From Congeria kusceri (lineage: Eukaryota > Mollusca > Bivalvia > Myida > Dreissenidae): a DNA stretch of 64,000 nucleotides. Below the pieces are notes generated by a model. It saw only the letters and a program-made list of their open reading frames with translations, was not told the origin of the DNA and did no database searches. The stretch is taken from the NCBI GenBank assembly GCA_027627225.1, contig CM051040.1:30609634-30673633 (forward strand). The letters run 5' to 3'. Position numbers and translations under genes: made by a program. Shown piece after piece: positions 52,301 to 63,649 of this stretch (positions are counted from its first letter, which is position 1; each line of letters opens with the position of its first letter).

Positions 52301-52792
52301 TCGGAGTTTAGATCCCTGTAATATTGGCCCCCGGACCATTGGATACACCAATTAAGCATCCCCCATTGAGGGGATTTAAACAAAAATGCTTTTCTCTAGA
52401 GTGGGGAATTAGATCAATAAGTCGAATTCCCCTGGGATTGCCCGCCTCTCCCTCCCCCCTGGCGGAAAATATTGATAGGTGCATAATGTCAATTTAAAAT
52501 GGAAATAATTTTCGCATTATCGTTGTTTTTCTGTAAATAAACAACTATTTGTCGTTCTAATGCCCTGTTATTTAACCCATCGGGCTAACGCCCTGGTGAT
52601 TTTATTCCTACACATCAGAACTCCAAAGTGTTGGTTTTAGCCGATAAACAACTATAAATCGAGAAAATATTTCTTAAGTTATACATAAAAAATAAAGTGG
52701 GTACCAGAGAGAGCGACTCTCATCTCCTCCGTCCATGGTCCGGCGGTCGCCAGTCCGAGACATGCGGCTACAATCCACACTAACGAGTTCAT
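49320..52792 (-). CDS. small secreted cysteine-rich protein (DUF4773-like)
   Basis: Five minus-strand exons: 52705-52792, 51240-51356, 50744-50848, 50005-50060 and 49320-49418. Their GT-AG joins all keep phase and give 154 residues. The first 17 or so residues (MNSLVWIVAACLGLATA) are a clear signal peptide, so the protein is probably secreted. The mature part has nine cysteines (51, 53, 58, 60, 103, 111, 120, 136, 149), with a paired CRCSPVSCEC motif near its start, and ends GCFKLPL. The CxC....CxC opening, a beta-rich middle and the closing GCF resemble DUF4773 proteins, a secreted family of unknown role in invertebrates. That match is from memory and is tentative. The start is the ATG opening the signal peptide; TTAAAAAGG about 45 bases upstream could be a TATA-like box. 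Introns 2 and 3 are short; a nested-palindrome MITE lies in intron 3. Function unknown. Confidence 0.78.
50453..50688. repeat. nested-palindrome MITE, copy in the secreted-protein gene
   Basis: Has both termini, the linker and parts of both hairpins. It ends about 55 bases from exon 3, on the donor side. Confidence 0.85.
52497..52680. repeat. foldback MITE with GTTGTTTATCGG-type arms, copy 2
   Basis: Arms TTATCGTTGTTTTTCTGT and AGCCGATAAACAACTATAAA stand around GTCGTTCTAATGCCC and ACATCAGAACTCC. It lies just downstream of exon 1 of the secreted-protein gene, inside intron 1. A C-run with GGGG complement is at 52182-52201. Confidence 0.65.
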
Positions 52793-53298
52793 GGTGATGT
52801 CTTGCCAGAATGCGTTAACCGACTGCCAGAGAGGCCTTTTTAATCGAGAGCACCTAATCGATTAATCTTTTGGGAAGCAAGCATTCGCACGTCCGCTTCT
52901 CGCACCAAACTACATTCGGGCCCTGTCAGTTAGATCGCATCCTTTTTCTTGTAAGATTGAACTTACTCTCTACGGAAGTTGCTATATAACTGTTTGAAGG
53001 GCCTCAAATGGAGCTGACGAGGATGAAATTGATGTTATTGGATAATAAATGAACTCGAGAGCCATATATCGGAAACTGAATAAATTCGTAACTATTGAGT
53101 CTGAAGAGCTGTCTAGCTTTACACTGAAGATAAAGCACAAAGCGGAAAGAGAACCCGGATTCATGGACTGTTATTTACAGTGCATCGGAAGTTGATAAAT
53201 TACTTAATTTAAATAATGCATCTAAAAGGACACTGTTGCGGATTTGTTATATTTATTGATCAATGTCACATTTAATGAGTACATTACCGGTATATTGT

Positions 53299-53440
53299 TT
53301 AAAGTGACCTATTCACCGGTCGGCAAATTGTCATTTTCCAAATTCTTGTATAACATACTTTTTTTTCTTCTAAAAATCAAAGTGTATTATATAAAGAAGC
53401 GAAGTAAAACTCTTGACACAGAAATATTTTGGAAATAATA
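53299..53440. repeat. left part of the TAAAGGGACCTGTTCAC element
   Basis: Starts TTTAAAGTGACCTATTCACCG and includes ACACAGAAATATTTTGGAAATA, matching the first 140 bases of copies 1 and 2. It is cut off where the next MITE begins. Confidence 0.65.
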
Positions 53441-53448
53441 TATTATAT

Positions 53449-53706
53449 GAGGTTTGTCGTGGGAAACACGAGCTCAATGCGTGTGCGTAAAGTGTCGTCC
53501 CAGATTAGTCTGGAAAGTCCGCTCAGGCTAATCCAGGACGACACTTTCCGTTTTTATGGTATTTTCTGTTTCAAGGTAGTCTTCTAAACATAAATGCACT
53601 GCAGGCGGAAAGTGTCGTCCCGGATTAGCATGTGCGGACTGCACAGGCTAATCCGGGTCGACATTTACGCACATGCATTACGCCCGGGTTTCCCACGACA
53701 CGCCTC
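53449..53706. repeat. nested-palindrome MITE, linker inverted
   Basis: Full-length, both hairpins present. Its linker reads in the opposite direction (TATGGTATTTTCTGTTTCAA) compared with the other copies, so the whole element is in reverse orientation. Confidence 0.9.
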
Positions 53707-54099
53707 ATATATACAATCTAAGAATAATACCTACATTTCGAGCTTATGATACACTTAATCATTCAGAGCATGGTCTTAACGGACGCTATTTCTGGCTTTT
53801 GATTGGCTATATGGAACCTTCCATCCTCAGAATATGTAGTGAACATTAACATGTATGGGTATGTACTATTTACATGTTTCAATGATGTACATGCGCACGA
53901 CCAATCAAACTATAGGCTGTATTCTAAGTAAGCTAGAACATACTTTTATGTGTGACATGAATAACCAAAGAACAATGTGACATGAATAGCAACAGAATAC
54001 TCTGTATATGTGAATAATCCAACAACAATGTGATTTGAATAACCACATAGCTATGTATGAACCATAGAAAAATGTGATATGAACAATCATAGAATAGTT

Positions 54100-54412
54100 A
54101 ACAAAAATACTTTTATCTGTTTATCTGTAAATAAACAACGATTTTGAGTTCTGATGCGTATGAAGTAGACGCCAGCCCGAGGGTTTTAATATACGCGCAT
54201 CAGAACGGAATCGTTGTTTATTGACAGATAAACAACGATAAAGCGAACATTATTTCGATTCTAACATGACCCGACAACATATTCTGCAATAACAACGCGA
54301 ACTATATTTTTCAGTTTCGGAACTACTTTTTCGAGTTGTTTATTGGCAATTTAACAACGGAAATTCTTTGCGTATAGAAAACTGCGCGGGTCATGTTAGA
54401 ATGTATTTAAAT
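54100..54412. repeat. foldback MITE with GTTGTTTATC arms, copy 3
   Basis: Arms TTTATCTGTAAATAAACAACG (54118) and CGTTGTTTATTGACAGATAAA (54212) around TTCTGATGCGTA/TACGCGCATCAGAAC. Further outer parts include CATGTTAGAATG at the right end. Confidence 0.75.
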
Positions 54413-55449
54413 AAATAATCACAAAATATTGTGAAATGTGAATAATCATAGAATAATGCAACATGAATAAACATATAACATATAATAATAACAATTTTCT
54501 TTCCCAATATATAACACAACATGTATTATTTCGCTTCCTCAAATACAATACATTATTTAATCGTTATTTTTGTAATATAATATTCAACCGTTACATATAG
54601 TCCAACCTACTACCTAGATGTGTATGTTGCAACTGATACTGTTCGTAATAAACTATGTAACGGATCAGCCTCCAAAATCAACCCAAAAATCAATGTTCCC
54701 TGCATATGAAGCACGAAACAGCAGAGCTGAATTATGCAACCATTTTGTATTTGTTCAGTACCTGCTATAACAAATAAAATCATAGAGAAATGAATATAAA
54801 AAATAGACAAGGAACATTGTAAAGATAATACCGGCATTCATGATAAACTTTCTTTGAACATGCTTTTATTCAATACTTTTTTCATTTAAAAGAAGATTCA
54901 ACTCTATACATTTTTGTATTATATAAAAGTAGATCCCCCATCATCCATCCAAAACCATTGCAAAAACAATCCGTTAAACAATTAATAGAACATAAATGAC
55001 CTAATATCATCCGTTAAATATATACCGGCATGGATGATATCTCCTCTTGTAATATAAAATACAAAATATACACGAATTCCACTAACATATTAAATTGCTT
55101 AAATTGATTCTCAGCTAATACCAACCTATTATTTAACACAAACACATGTATTTATATAACATGTCGTTTTACACTTTATTCATTACATATTTGTAATACA
55201 GAAAAATATATGAATATGTCAAATAGTAAAATACAATAAATATAAACAGTTTTGTTTAGAAAGAATGTAATTATTCTTTATTTCTACATATCTAATTCTT
55301 AAAATAAATTTCATATACAAGTACAGGCATAAATGAACACATATTCAGATATTTAGTATAATGTTAAGGCAACTTAGTGGTGTTTAATTCATGAACATAA
55401 CTTGGTATCACTCTACAGTAGGCGCTTACGTGAAAATATCTCACATGTA
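54413..55449. other. AT-rich intergenic DNA
   Basis: No exon-like frame, RNA gene or repeat that I can name. Confidence 0.35.
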
Positions 55450-55632
55450 TCTGTTTAAACAAGTAGTACCTATCTGTATATATTCTGAAAAAAGATTCCA
55501 CTTGCTTTGATGGATTGGCCCAGTATGATGTTCTAAAAAGTTATGTGGCGCTATTATATCTGTTTAAACAAGTAGTACCTATCTGTATCTATTCTGAAAA
55601 AAAAGATTCCACTTGCTTTGATGGATTGGTCT
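55450..55632. repeat. 109-bp-spaced duplication
   Basis: The 70-base stretch starting CTGTTTAAACAAGTAGTACC and ending TTTGATGGATTGG occurs at 55451 and again at 55560 with two or three changes. Confidence 0.9.
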
Positions 55633-55828
55633 GTTGTTGGATTCAAACATTTACGCATATTTGATGAATTAATGAACATCATTGTGTAAGCTGTACAGTA
55701 TTCTGTAACTATTATGTAACAACATATCCCGATATCATATTGGAAAACAAATAAAAATACTTTTATAGAAATATTTTCTATGTTGCTATCCCAATCCAAA
55801 CTGACATGCTCCAAATAAATATCAATGT

Positions 55829-56062
55829 ATCAGTAACACATCATCGTTCTTCACTGACATTTTCGGTTAAATATATCAGTAACACACCATCGTTATTCAC
55901 TAACATTTTCGGTTAAATGTATCAGTAACACATCATCGTTAATCACTGACATTTTCGGTTAAATGTATCAGTAACACATCATCATTAATCACTGACATTT
56001 TCGGTTAAATGTATCAGTAACACATCATCATTAATCATCATTAATCACTGACATTTTCGGTT
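55829..56062. repeat. 46-bp tandem array, five units
   Basis: Units with CAGTAACACATCATCGTT and CACTGACATTTTCGGTTAAA start at 55831, 55877, 55923, 55969 and 56015. The last has an extra CATTAATCAT duplication. Confidence 0.9.
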
Positions 56063-56797
56063 AAAATTTGCATATTAATTTGAAAGGTTAATACACTTCC
56101 CAACAGCAGTTTAAAGAAGAACAACAACTTGACAAACATTGATGACTTACATACATAAGTACGCGAAGATATCAAACTGCTCCATGCTCAATTTTTATAT
56201 CATACATTTAGAACATAAAAAAGTATATAACTATCCACACAATACACAAACTCAAACAAACTAATTGTTGTATTGTGCATTTGTACCATACGTTCAAAAT
56301 AAAAACACACAACTGTATAATAATAAACTAAATACATACAGAAGAAACGTAACATACTTGTTAAATATAAAACACATTACACTCTAATAGAAGTATAATG
56401 CAGAGCATAGTGCAATATAGGCAATAAAAATATGTCCACGCAAGTTATATTGATAGATATTTACTTCCAATTTGTATAGAATAAAACATTACAATTATGC
56501 AAACAAACAATATAGGCAAACTAAAGGACAAAACATATCCAATATATACAATATAAGTTATTTTCATATTATACATTCAGAATATAATAAAAAAAACTAG
56601 ACAAAGGTGTACAAATTAATATGCAGAAGAAATTAAACAATAGATGTTTACAAGCACTCACTGATACATTATCACTTATAAACATGGTTATTTTATGAAA
56701 GTGGTTGTCGGAATGTCAAGTGCGGCCATATTTTAAGTATTAGAACAAACTCAGACAATAAAGCAATATTTGCACTCGTCTAGGTATCATTTCATAT
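56063..56797. other. AT-rich intergenic DNA
   Basis: Very AT-rich; no gene or repeat seen. Confidence 0.35.
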
Positions 56798-56803
56798 TTT
56801 ATT
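56798..56803 (-). promoter_or_regulatory. polyadenylation signal after the NACHT exon
   Basis: AATAAA on the minus strand, 57 bases after the stop codon at 56860. It could end a shortened transcript. Confidence 0.45.
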
Positions 56804-56859
56804 GATTACTTTGTCTCAACCAATTTTGTCTCAACCAATGTTAACCGCAAATCTCAATA

Positions 56860-57398
56860 TCAAGCGAGGCGACCTATTTGGAACATGTGCCAGCCCTTTA
56901 GGCATTTTTCTTGCCTCATAACTCCATAAACAAGCTTGTATGCGTACTCGCGCTCCTCAACGGCATAAAACATGTCAATTATTTGCTCTTTTATTATCCG
57001 CATCACGTCACGTTCGCCAAAAGAATCTCTCAATGTAATAAGGAAGAGGAACTTAAATTCCTGCAGAGTTTCTATGTCATCAAAGTATAGTTTTGCACCT
57101 TGAGGAGAAGACGATAAACCATTGCACCAGTCCAACACTAACTTGGTGATAAATGTCAATTTGCCTGTTCCCGACTCACCTTGTAAGAATATTCGTCTGT
57201 TTAATTTGTCACCTGTGTAAACTATGTCTTTATATTTTCTTAATTGTTCGTCTTTCGATCTTGAAACGTTTTTGTCTATTCTGTTGATTTTTGGCGTGAC
57301 ATAGATTTCTGTGACAGGCTTTTCGTGAAATGGCAGAAACGGGGAGCATGCCGTGGGGCTTAAAGAATCATTATAATAGGCTTTAGGCGGCGCAATAA
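56860..57398 (-). CDS. NACHT N-terminal exon with P-loop (part of the decayed gene)
   Basis: An open frame of about 179 codons following the acceptor ...TTTCAGAG. It begins VIAPPKAYYNDSLSPTACSP, then FLPFHEKPVTEIYVTPKI, a pre-NACHT linker style I recall from bivalve NLR-like proteins. Walker A GESGTGKLTF lies about 90 residues in, followed by LVLDWCNGL, FLFLITLRDS and an acidic helix DVMRIIKEQIIDMFYAVEE. It stops 18 residues after MRQEK, without Walker B or sensor motifs, so ATP hydrolysis is not expected. The frame is undamaged up to the stop. Confidence 0.75.
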
Positions 57399-58155
57399 CT
57401 CTGAAAGGAAGTGTACAACAATGACGAATACGGTTTTGAAATTAAATAATTGTCATAATAAACGAATATTCTTCATTTCAACCGATGTCAGATAAGACTA
57501 TTCTTCTACATTCACAGGTTGAACGTTATAGACGAATAACTTTTTATAATGATATTTATGCCAGTGGTCGAACTCTATCGTCTCAATGTGATATTTTTGT
57601 TGAAAGTTATTACCCACAAGGCGTTATATAACTAAACTACTTCACTGCCTAACGTTGACAAAATTCTTACAAGTAATTGAATTTGCTTTAATTATCTCCA
57701 AGTGATAGTGTAAACGGTGTATAGTCACAAGCTTATGGATGCTTTTAAAAGACCTGGACATATACAGGATATTTTAGTTGAAACAAATTTTAATAGCAAT
57801 AAAAAGTGTTGTTCAGTCGCTCTGTGCAATCGCAAACGACGTACACACCGTAACTATACCATAGATTCAAACTATTATAATAGTATAACTTAATTTGTAC
57901 ATTTATATTTTAATATAAACCCACATTGTATTACAAACATTAATCATGTAAATGAGCATGATATAACATTTTGTCTTTATTGTATTTGTGTTTTTAACGC
58001 CCAATATTGTATTACTTTTTGACGTTGTTGCCGATGACGCTATGTGACACTGACTACATTTCATTGGTATTGTTAATTCTGACGGTGGTCGTAATACCTA
58101 AACGTTGAGCAATGTTAAATTAATCAGTGGAAACTGTTTCTCTGTTTTCAATAAT

Positions 58156-58160
<5 letters not shown>

Positions 58161-58197
<37 letters not shown>

Positions 58198-58206
58198 ATA
58201 TATATA
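58161..58206. repeat. AT microsatellite in a palindrome
   Basis: TGTACATATATAT... TATATATATGTACA: an (AT)n run of about 32 bases with TGTACATAT ends that are inverted copies. Confidence 0.9.
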
Positions 58207-58703
58207 TAATGTGTGGTTTAAATAATGTAAATGAAAATAATGATGTTCTTTCGCTACCCTAGCTGAAACATTGTTCGAACATTGTTTATGATGTTTATTA
58301 TGTCGCATTTGTTGTTCATGAACAGATCTTGAATGCCTCAGTTTATCAACTGTTTTGCTGTTGTAAGCACGTTAAATACAGTTATAATACAAATATTTAC
58401 TTTCTGAAAGAACATAGTTCATTTCGTGGAATGGAGAGTGCTCTTTGAAATACTTCAATTATAACAGATGCTAAGTATCCACCCTTCCCAACAAAAAGCA
58501 ACCATGACACTATAAATAAAATGGATTTAAAATAGGGATATTTGATTAACCGACATTGTCTTTTGGATTGCGATACATAAAATACATATGTATGTGTCCT
58601 CATGCAAAAAATTATCCCATTTACCTGCAGACGCTAATGCATATGTTTCTTCTGGCGTCGATAAGTGTGGCAATACAGAAACTGCCATATTATCCTGTTG
58701 TAA

Positions 58704-58872
58704 ACTAAATAAACACAGAAATAAATACAGAAATAAATGAATAAATACATAAAAAATACAGAAATAAATAAATACAGAAATAAATAAATACATAAATAAA
58801 TAAATACAGAAATAAATAAATACAGAAATAAATAAATACAGAGATAAATAAATACAGAAATAAATAAATACG
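58704..58872. repeat. AAATAAATACAG microsatellite
   Basis: Repeats of AAATAAATACAG and shorter forms over about 165 bases. Hydrophobic open frames on the minus strand (Leu/Phe/Ile-rich) are the repeat read in phase. Confidence 0.9.
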
Positions 58873-60107
58873 TTTCGTTCTTAAACAGCACAAACAATTT
58901 ATGAATATACATGTAGTGATAAAACATATGTGTTTCAAGTACTTGTACAATAATTTGTTATAACATTATTGAACATCATGTTTGCTCACTTACATTAAAA
59001 TCAATGCTGTATGTATATCAGATTGAATATTACAAAGAGGAACTGTACATTTTTGACAGCCTCTTGTAAATCAGGATCTTTTGCAAAATATGTCATGTCA
59101 CTTAGTAAGTCGGTCAATGTTGTGATACCATAGCGGCGATAATTATTTGCAACTTCCTGTTCTTTGGAATGAAGGACAGTTATGCCGATTTCGTGTGCCT
59201 AAAATATAATTAATGTGTTATATGTTAACTGATTAGTACTTTTTTTTTTAAAACTTAAAACATATTTAGTTAAAACATCATTTATATGAATCATGAATAG
59301 ACACATACATTTTATTACAAATATATAATGGCACACATAAATGTTCGGATTCGTTTGTATCTGAGTAATAATTTGCTCATTAATAAATATCTCAAAAAAG
59401 GGCAAGCATACTATATTGTACAATTTGTAGCGGAAACACAAGTATTCATCCAGGACGGACATCCATATGTATGTTCGGATATAATTTCATCTCGAACGAC
59501 GTCACTAATTCTCATAGCACAGGGTCTGGGTTGTTTGTCTGGTGCATCGTGCACGGATTTACACGTGTCTCTACCTCTCTTCTTGCATATGCCTGGTGTC
59601 GGACACGGTAATAAATTTGCTGTCTTACAGTTGGTACACACTGAAGTCATCGGAATATACACTTTGACCTGGCCATGTGGAAAATGCGGTTATGGAGACC
59701 GTGAATTCCTTTGCGAACGAATTCTTGGAAGCCCATCTTTGCTATATGTAGTGCAAGAAAAGCCTTCCTCCAGTTTGCATTTTCTTGATCTGCAAGCCTC
59801 GCCATACTGTGTCCTTGGTCAGAAATTGGCGATATATTTAAAAGATCTTGACTGAAACCGACCTTTGGTATCTGGTGAAGGAGAACACATCTGCAAAGTG
59901 TTAGAATATTAGAATATATTTTATTGCTATTTGACATGACGTATGTCCATTCTCAGTGTGATCACAGTATCTTAGTGGCGTAATACACAAATGTGTGGCA
60001 CTAAAACAACAGAACTCAAAACCTGATAAATAATTATATCATACCTTTTCTGGTAAATCAGCATTGTCATTCCTTTTGTTATGTTGTGACAGAAACACTT
60101 TCTTCAT

Positions 60108-62585
60108 TTTCAATTTCTTTTAATTTAAACTAGATGTATACCTAATGAATAGCACAAACTTTTGAGAATAACAATTATTTTGTAACAAATTCAGTCAAAC
60201 ATATTTGAACTTTGAAGTATACACCGTTAATGCTATCAACTGTGACGAGACAACATGGTTCATATTTCGGTCTTAAAATAAGCTAGAAAACCCAAATGGA
60301 TTCCCAATTATAACCCATAAAAATAACTATGGATAATTGCCAAAAGCGAACAGGTATGTACACTGCAACCTTAACGAAGCAAATATGTTAACAAAATGGT
60401 TGCTACGCGAAATGAATGGTTAATAAAAAAAATGCGTCAAATAACAATACTCCAATGTACCCTTTAAAATATCATATAATTATTCAATAATTACTACTTA
60501 GATTTATATAAAGCTTTAATTAATCTATGACCAGCAATGTTAATTAAATCCGACTTTAGTGGCTAATTTATATAACCTTTTAACTTTATAGCAAAATGTC
60601 ATTACTGTTACATGTATGTTACCGTAGTATTAAACACATGAACATATTCAAGGAAGATATCCAGTAAAACTGGAGCATATGCAAAATATATAATATTATG
60701 CAATCTTTACCAGTCAAATTACATATAATAAGAATGTTGTTTACAACGATACAAAATCAATGATATTTATCATTCTATTGATCACAACATATAGCTTTTG
60801 AATATATCGTCGTTTTCCGAACTATTTATGGCAATCGAACAAATTAAGTTAATATCAAAGTTTTATCACAATATTAGTTCTCTTAATTGGGGTTCATACG
60901 CATTTACTTGTCAGGACAAATATAGAGCCTTTGGATTCACCAATTCATCAATATTGGGCATGAATAGACAGTATAAATTTAAGGGGATTTCCAATCCGAA
61001 TTGCACGAAATTGAGAACACAAACGGCCCATTATGATTACTTTCTTTGACGAATACTATTTTTTAAAAATCGGACTTGCAGTGCAGTATAATGAGGATCA
61101 GTGAAATTTTCATATTATTATCATATTCAATGATTAAAGAATGGCGCTCATATTTCATGCAGCATTAATCACACGAATACAAATGTTCATTGCCCCACTC
61201 TTCATTGTGCCGAAGCATACGATTTTAATTCTTAATTAGTCCACATTTATATACATAAATTGACACGAGTATTAAATAATCAAACATCATGTACAAAAGC
61301 AATGGTAAAATCCTAAGAAAAGTCATTAAATAAATTAGATACGAGTATATTCTCTGTGGTTTGATGAAGATCTATTAAAACACAAACAAACGCTGTCTTT
61401 AAAATGTTTATACAAATAGTACATACGAATGTAACTGACATACGGTATCCTATTGCAATGCCTAGGTATGGATATTACATGGACGTTCCGCTTCAATGAT
61501 TGTTCTCAGAGTTACGGGACTTTGAATATTTCAATTGTGTCATGTCTATTTCTTTGGAACTGCTGCATGAAATTCAGTGATACTTGATGAAAAGTGAAAT
61601 AACTAGGATGAAATAACTATATTACAGTAATGATCTATCTCTTCGATTTGTTTTATACTTGTGGATCTTTGATATAGTTGTTTTATTTTTGCATCATCTG
61701 CATGTTCATATGGTATTTTTGTGGCATGTTCACATACAGTTTTGGTGTGAGATTTGGTCCTGCAGTTCTAGTGATTTTTAGTCATTTTAATGTCTCTGCC
61801 CTTCTCATTGCATTTACATTGCTTTACAAAGCGCATAGGGGAGCATCCATCAGTTTTACAGATATCCTTGTTAAAGCATGACCCTCAACATTATTGGCAT
61901 ATGTCATAAAGATAATGTGAAAAGGTCCCCTTTTGAAGATCATGTAACACTCTGGAAAACTGTCGCCAAAATTGCAACAAACATACGTTACGATGCTTAA
62001 TTTAAATTTGGTAGATTCATAAAAAATGATTTTTAATTAAGTATTGTCTAAAAGAAGGTTGCATTATGTATAAATACAGCAGACCTCGGACAAATAACAG
62101 TGCCTGTATGAAATCAATTATTTAATAACATTATAGTATTAAACACTATTACATTGTATTAAACACTGAAATTTAAGTAGACCGTTTTGCAAAATGAAGG
62201 AAAGACCGTGTCAACGTATAGAAAAGGAAACTATTGAAGAAGAACAAACGGCTATATCGTCTAACAAAAAAGCACAAGGAAACAAAACAAAAACTTAAAA
62301 CCATTCAACGCAAATCTCAATGAGAGGACGACAAACACATGGCAGTTGAAAAACAAAAACAAGAAATCAAAAAGGAACAACACAAGAAAGAAACAGACAT
62401 GATAATGCAATCTGCATATTTCAAGAAAGTGACAGGGCCAAGAAAGAAGTAGGAAGACGTCTACTAATTGAAAAAGTGTTGACGAAGAGTTTGAAACACA
62501 AAGGGTAACTGGCACAGAACAATTATTTTCCGTACAGTTGCAGGAGACTTAAGTTAAAAGTGTCGAGACATTTCAGCCTAAGTAG
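60108..62585. other. AT-rich region without a supported gene
   Basis: Short open frames at 60798-61049 and 61678-61881 have no recognisable domain. At 62194-62500 the sequence is rich in AAA, GAA and CAA codons (for example EKETIEEEQTAISSNKKAQG in one frame) but is broken by stops, which might be a relic coiled-coil exon or simply A-rich DNA. Confidence 0.35.
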
Positions 62586-62690
62586 GGAATAAGACATGAA
62601 CACAAAGGAACAAGACATGAACACAAAGGAACAAGACATGAACACAAAGGAATAAGACATGAACACAAAGGAATAAGACATGAACACAAA
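62586..62690. repeat. 21-bp tandem array, five units
   Basis: AAGACATGAACACAAAGGAA plus C or T, five times with period 21. The minus-strand open frame across it (FVFMSYS repeats) is a by-product of a period divisible by 3. Confidence 0.95.
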
Positions 62691-63106
62691 TAAGCTAGCA
62701 AATGTCGTACAAACAATAAAAGTTAACACAAGTAAACGAATACATTGTACACAATATTTCTTCTTCATAAAGTATACTTTCAACAATAGATATACAACAC
62801 GAAAGATACAAACAAAGGTACTGATTGATTAAATGGTTTTATTTTCAGAAACACAAAGCTGAAAATCCTGACGTCAAGCTCTTACCAAGCTCTTAATATG
62901 TAAAGTGAAACCAACGCAGATCTTCCTTCTATTTCAATGAAGAGAAACTTGTGTTTATACTAAGCATCAAAACATAGTTCTGAAACCATATATAACATTG
63001 TGATTGATATGGACTTTGCAGCAATCGACCTTATCAAAGGTGTATATTAAAACCATTCAGCCTATTGAAATGCTAGTTAAGTCCCTCTTCACCCTAGCGT
63101 TCTCTA

Positions 63107-63505
63107 CTGCTGTTCTTGAGATGATACACTAAATCGCAAATGCTATATGGATGTATCGGATACAAGCACTTATCAACGTGAAAGATATACCGGTGCGTAG
63201 CGACATCCAGTAGGTACGCTACTTCACGGACAACCGAACGTTTGGAACCCTCAGTACCGAATTAAATACATTTTCTAAACTGCTGTTCTTGAGATGATAC
63301 ACTAAATCGCAAATGCTATATGGATGTATCGGATACAAGCACTTATCAACGTCAAAGATATACCGGTGCGTAGCGACATCCAGTAGGAACGCTACTTCAC
63401 GGACGTCAAAGATATACCGGTGCGTAGCGACATCCAGTAGGAACGCTACTTCACGGACAACCGAACGTTTAGAACCCTCAGTACCGAATTAAATACATTT
63501 TCTTA
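63107..63505. repeat. 173-bp tandem duplication with a nested 54-bp partial copy
   Basis: CTGCTGTTCTTGAGATGATA starts at 63107 and again at 63280. Inside the second unit, GTCAAAGATATACCGGTGCG to CTACTTCACGGAC repeats at 63405. The copies differ by only a few bases. Confidence 0.9.
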
Positions 63506-63551
63506 ACCATCAAAGTTAATGAAAATCAGGTCACTGTAAAATGATTTTGAT

Positions 63552-63646
63552 GGACGAGTTTAATAAATAAATAAAGTAAATAAATATAAATATAAAAATA
63601 TATATATATATATTTATATTTATTTATTTATTTATTAAACTCGTCC
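63552..63646. repeat. strong AT-rich palindrome
   Basis: GGACGAGTTTAATAAATAAA at the left is matched by its complement TTTATTTATTAAACTCGTCC at the right, with arms of about 45 bases and only a small indel. It could fold into a nearly perfect hairpin or cruciform. AACTCGTTTAATAAAAT recurs once at 63676. Confidence 0.9.
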
Positions 63647-63649
63647 AAT

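Larger units (their letters stand above)
56860..60107 (-). pseudogene. decayed HEPN-NACHT (NLR-like) gene
   Basis: Five minus-strand exon pieces in order: 60045-60107 (MKKVFLSQHN...), about 59430-59871, 59034 or 59049-59198, 58625-58694, and 56860-57398. Exon 2 has NWRKAFLALHIAKMGFQEF and, in another frame, CTNCKTANLLPCPTPGICKK; exon 3 has AHEIGITVLHSKEQ and LTDLLSDMTYFAKDPDLQEA. These resemble the HEPN domain of DZIP3-like proteins, which in molluscs is often joined to NACHT ATPases. The last exon has the Walker A GESGTGK. Breaks: a one-base frameshift near 59670, about 50 HEPN residues missing between exons 2 and 3, and a stop soon after QEKCL, before the Walker B DGLDEW-like motif expected there. 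Such proteins are thought to sense infection by analogy with NLRs. The remaining joins keep phase, so a short product could still be made. Domain naming is from memory. Confidence 0.75.

Noticed and set aside
58527..58950. Hydrophobic minus-strand proteins, possible membrane genes
   Set aside because: They come from the AAATAAATACAG microsatellite; overlapping frames all give Leu/Phe/Ile-rich strings.
59328..59855. 175-codon plus-strand open frame
   Set aside because: It is the antisense of the HEPN exon, which has recognisable domain sequence on the minus strand.
62523..62786. Minus-strand open frame with FVFMSYS repeats
   Set aside because: Produced by the 21-bp array.
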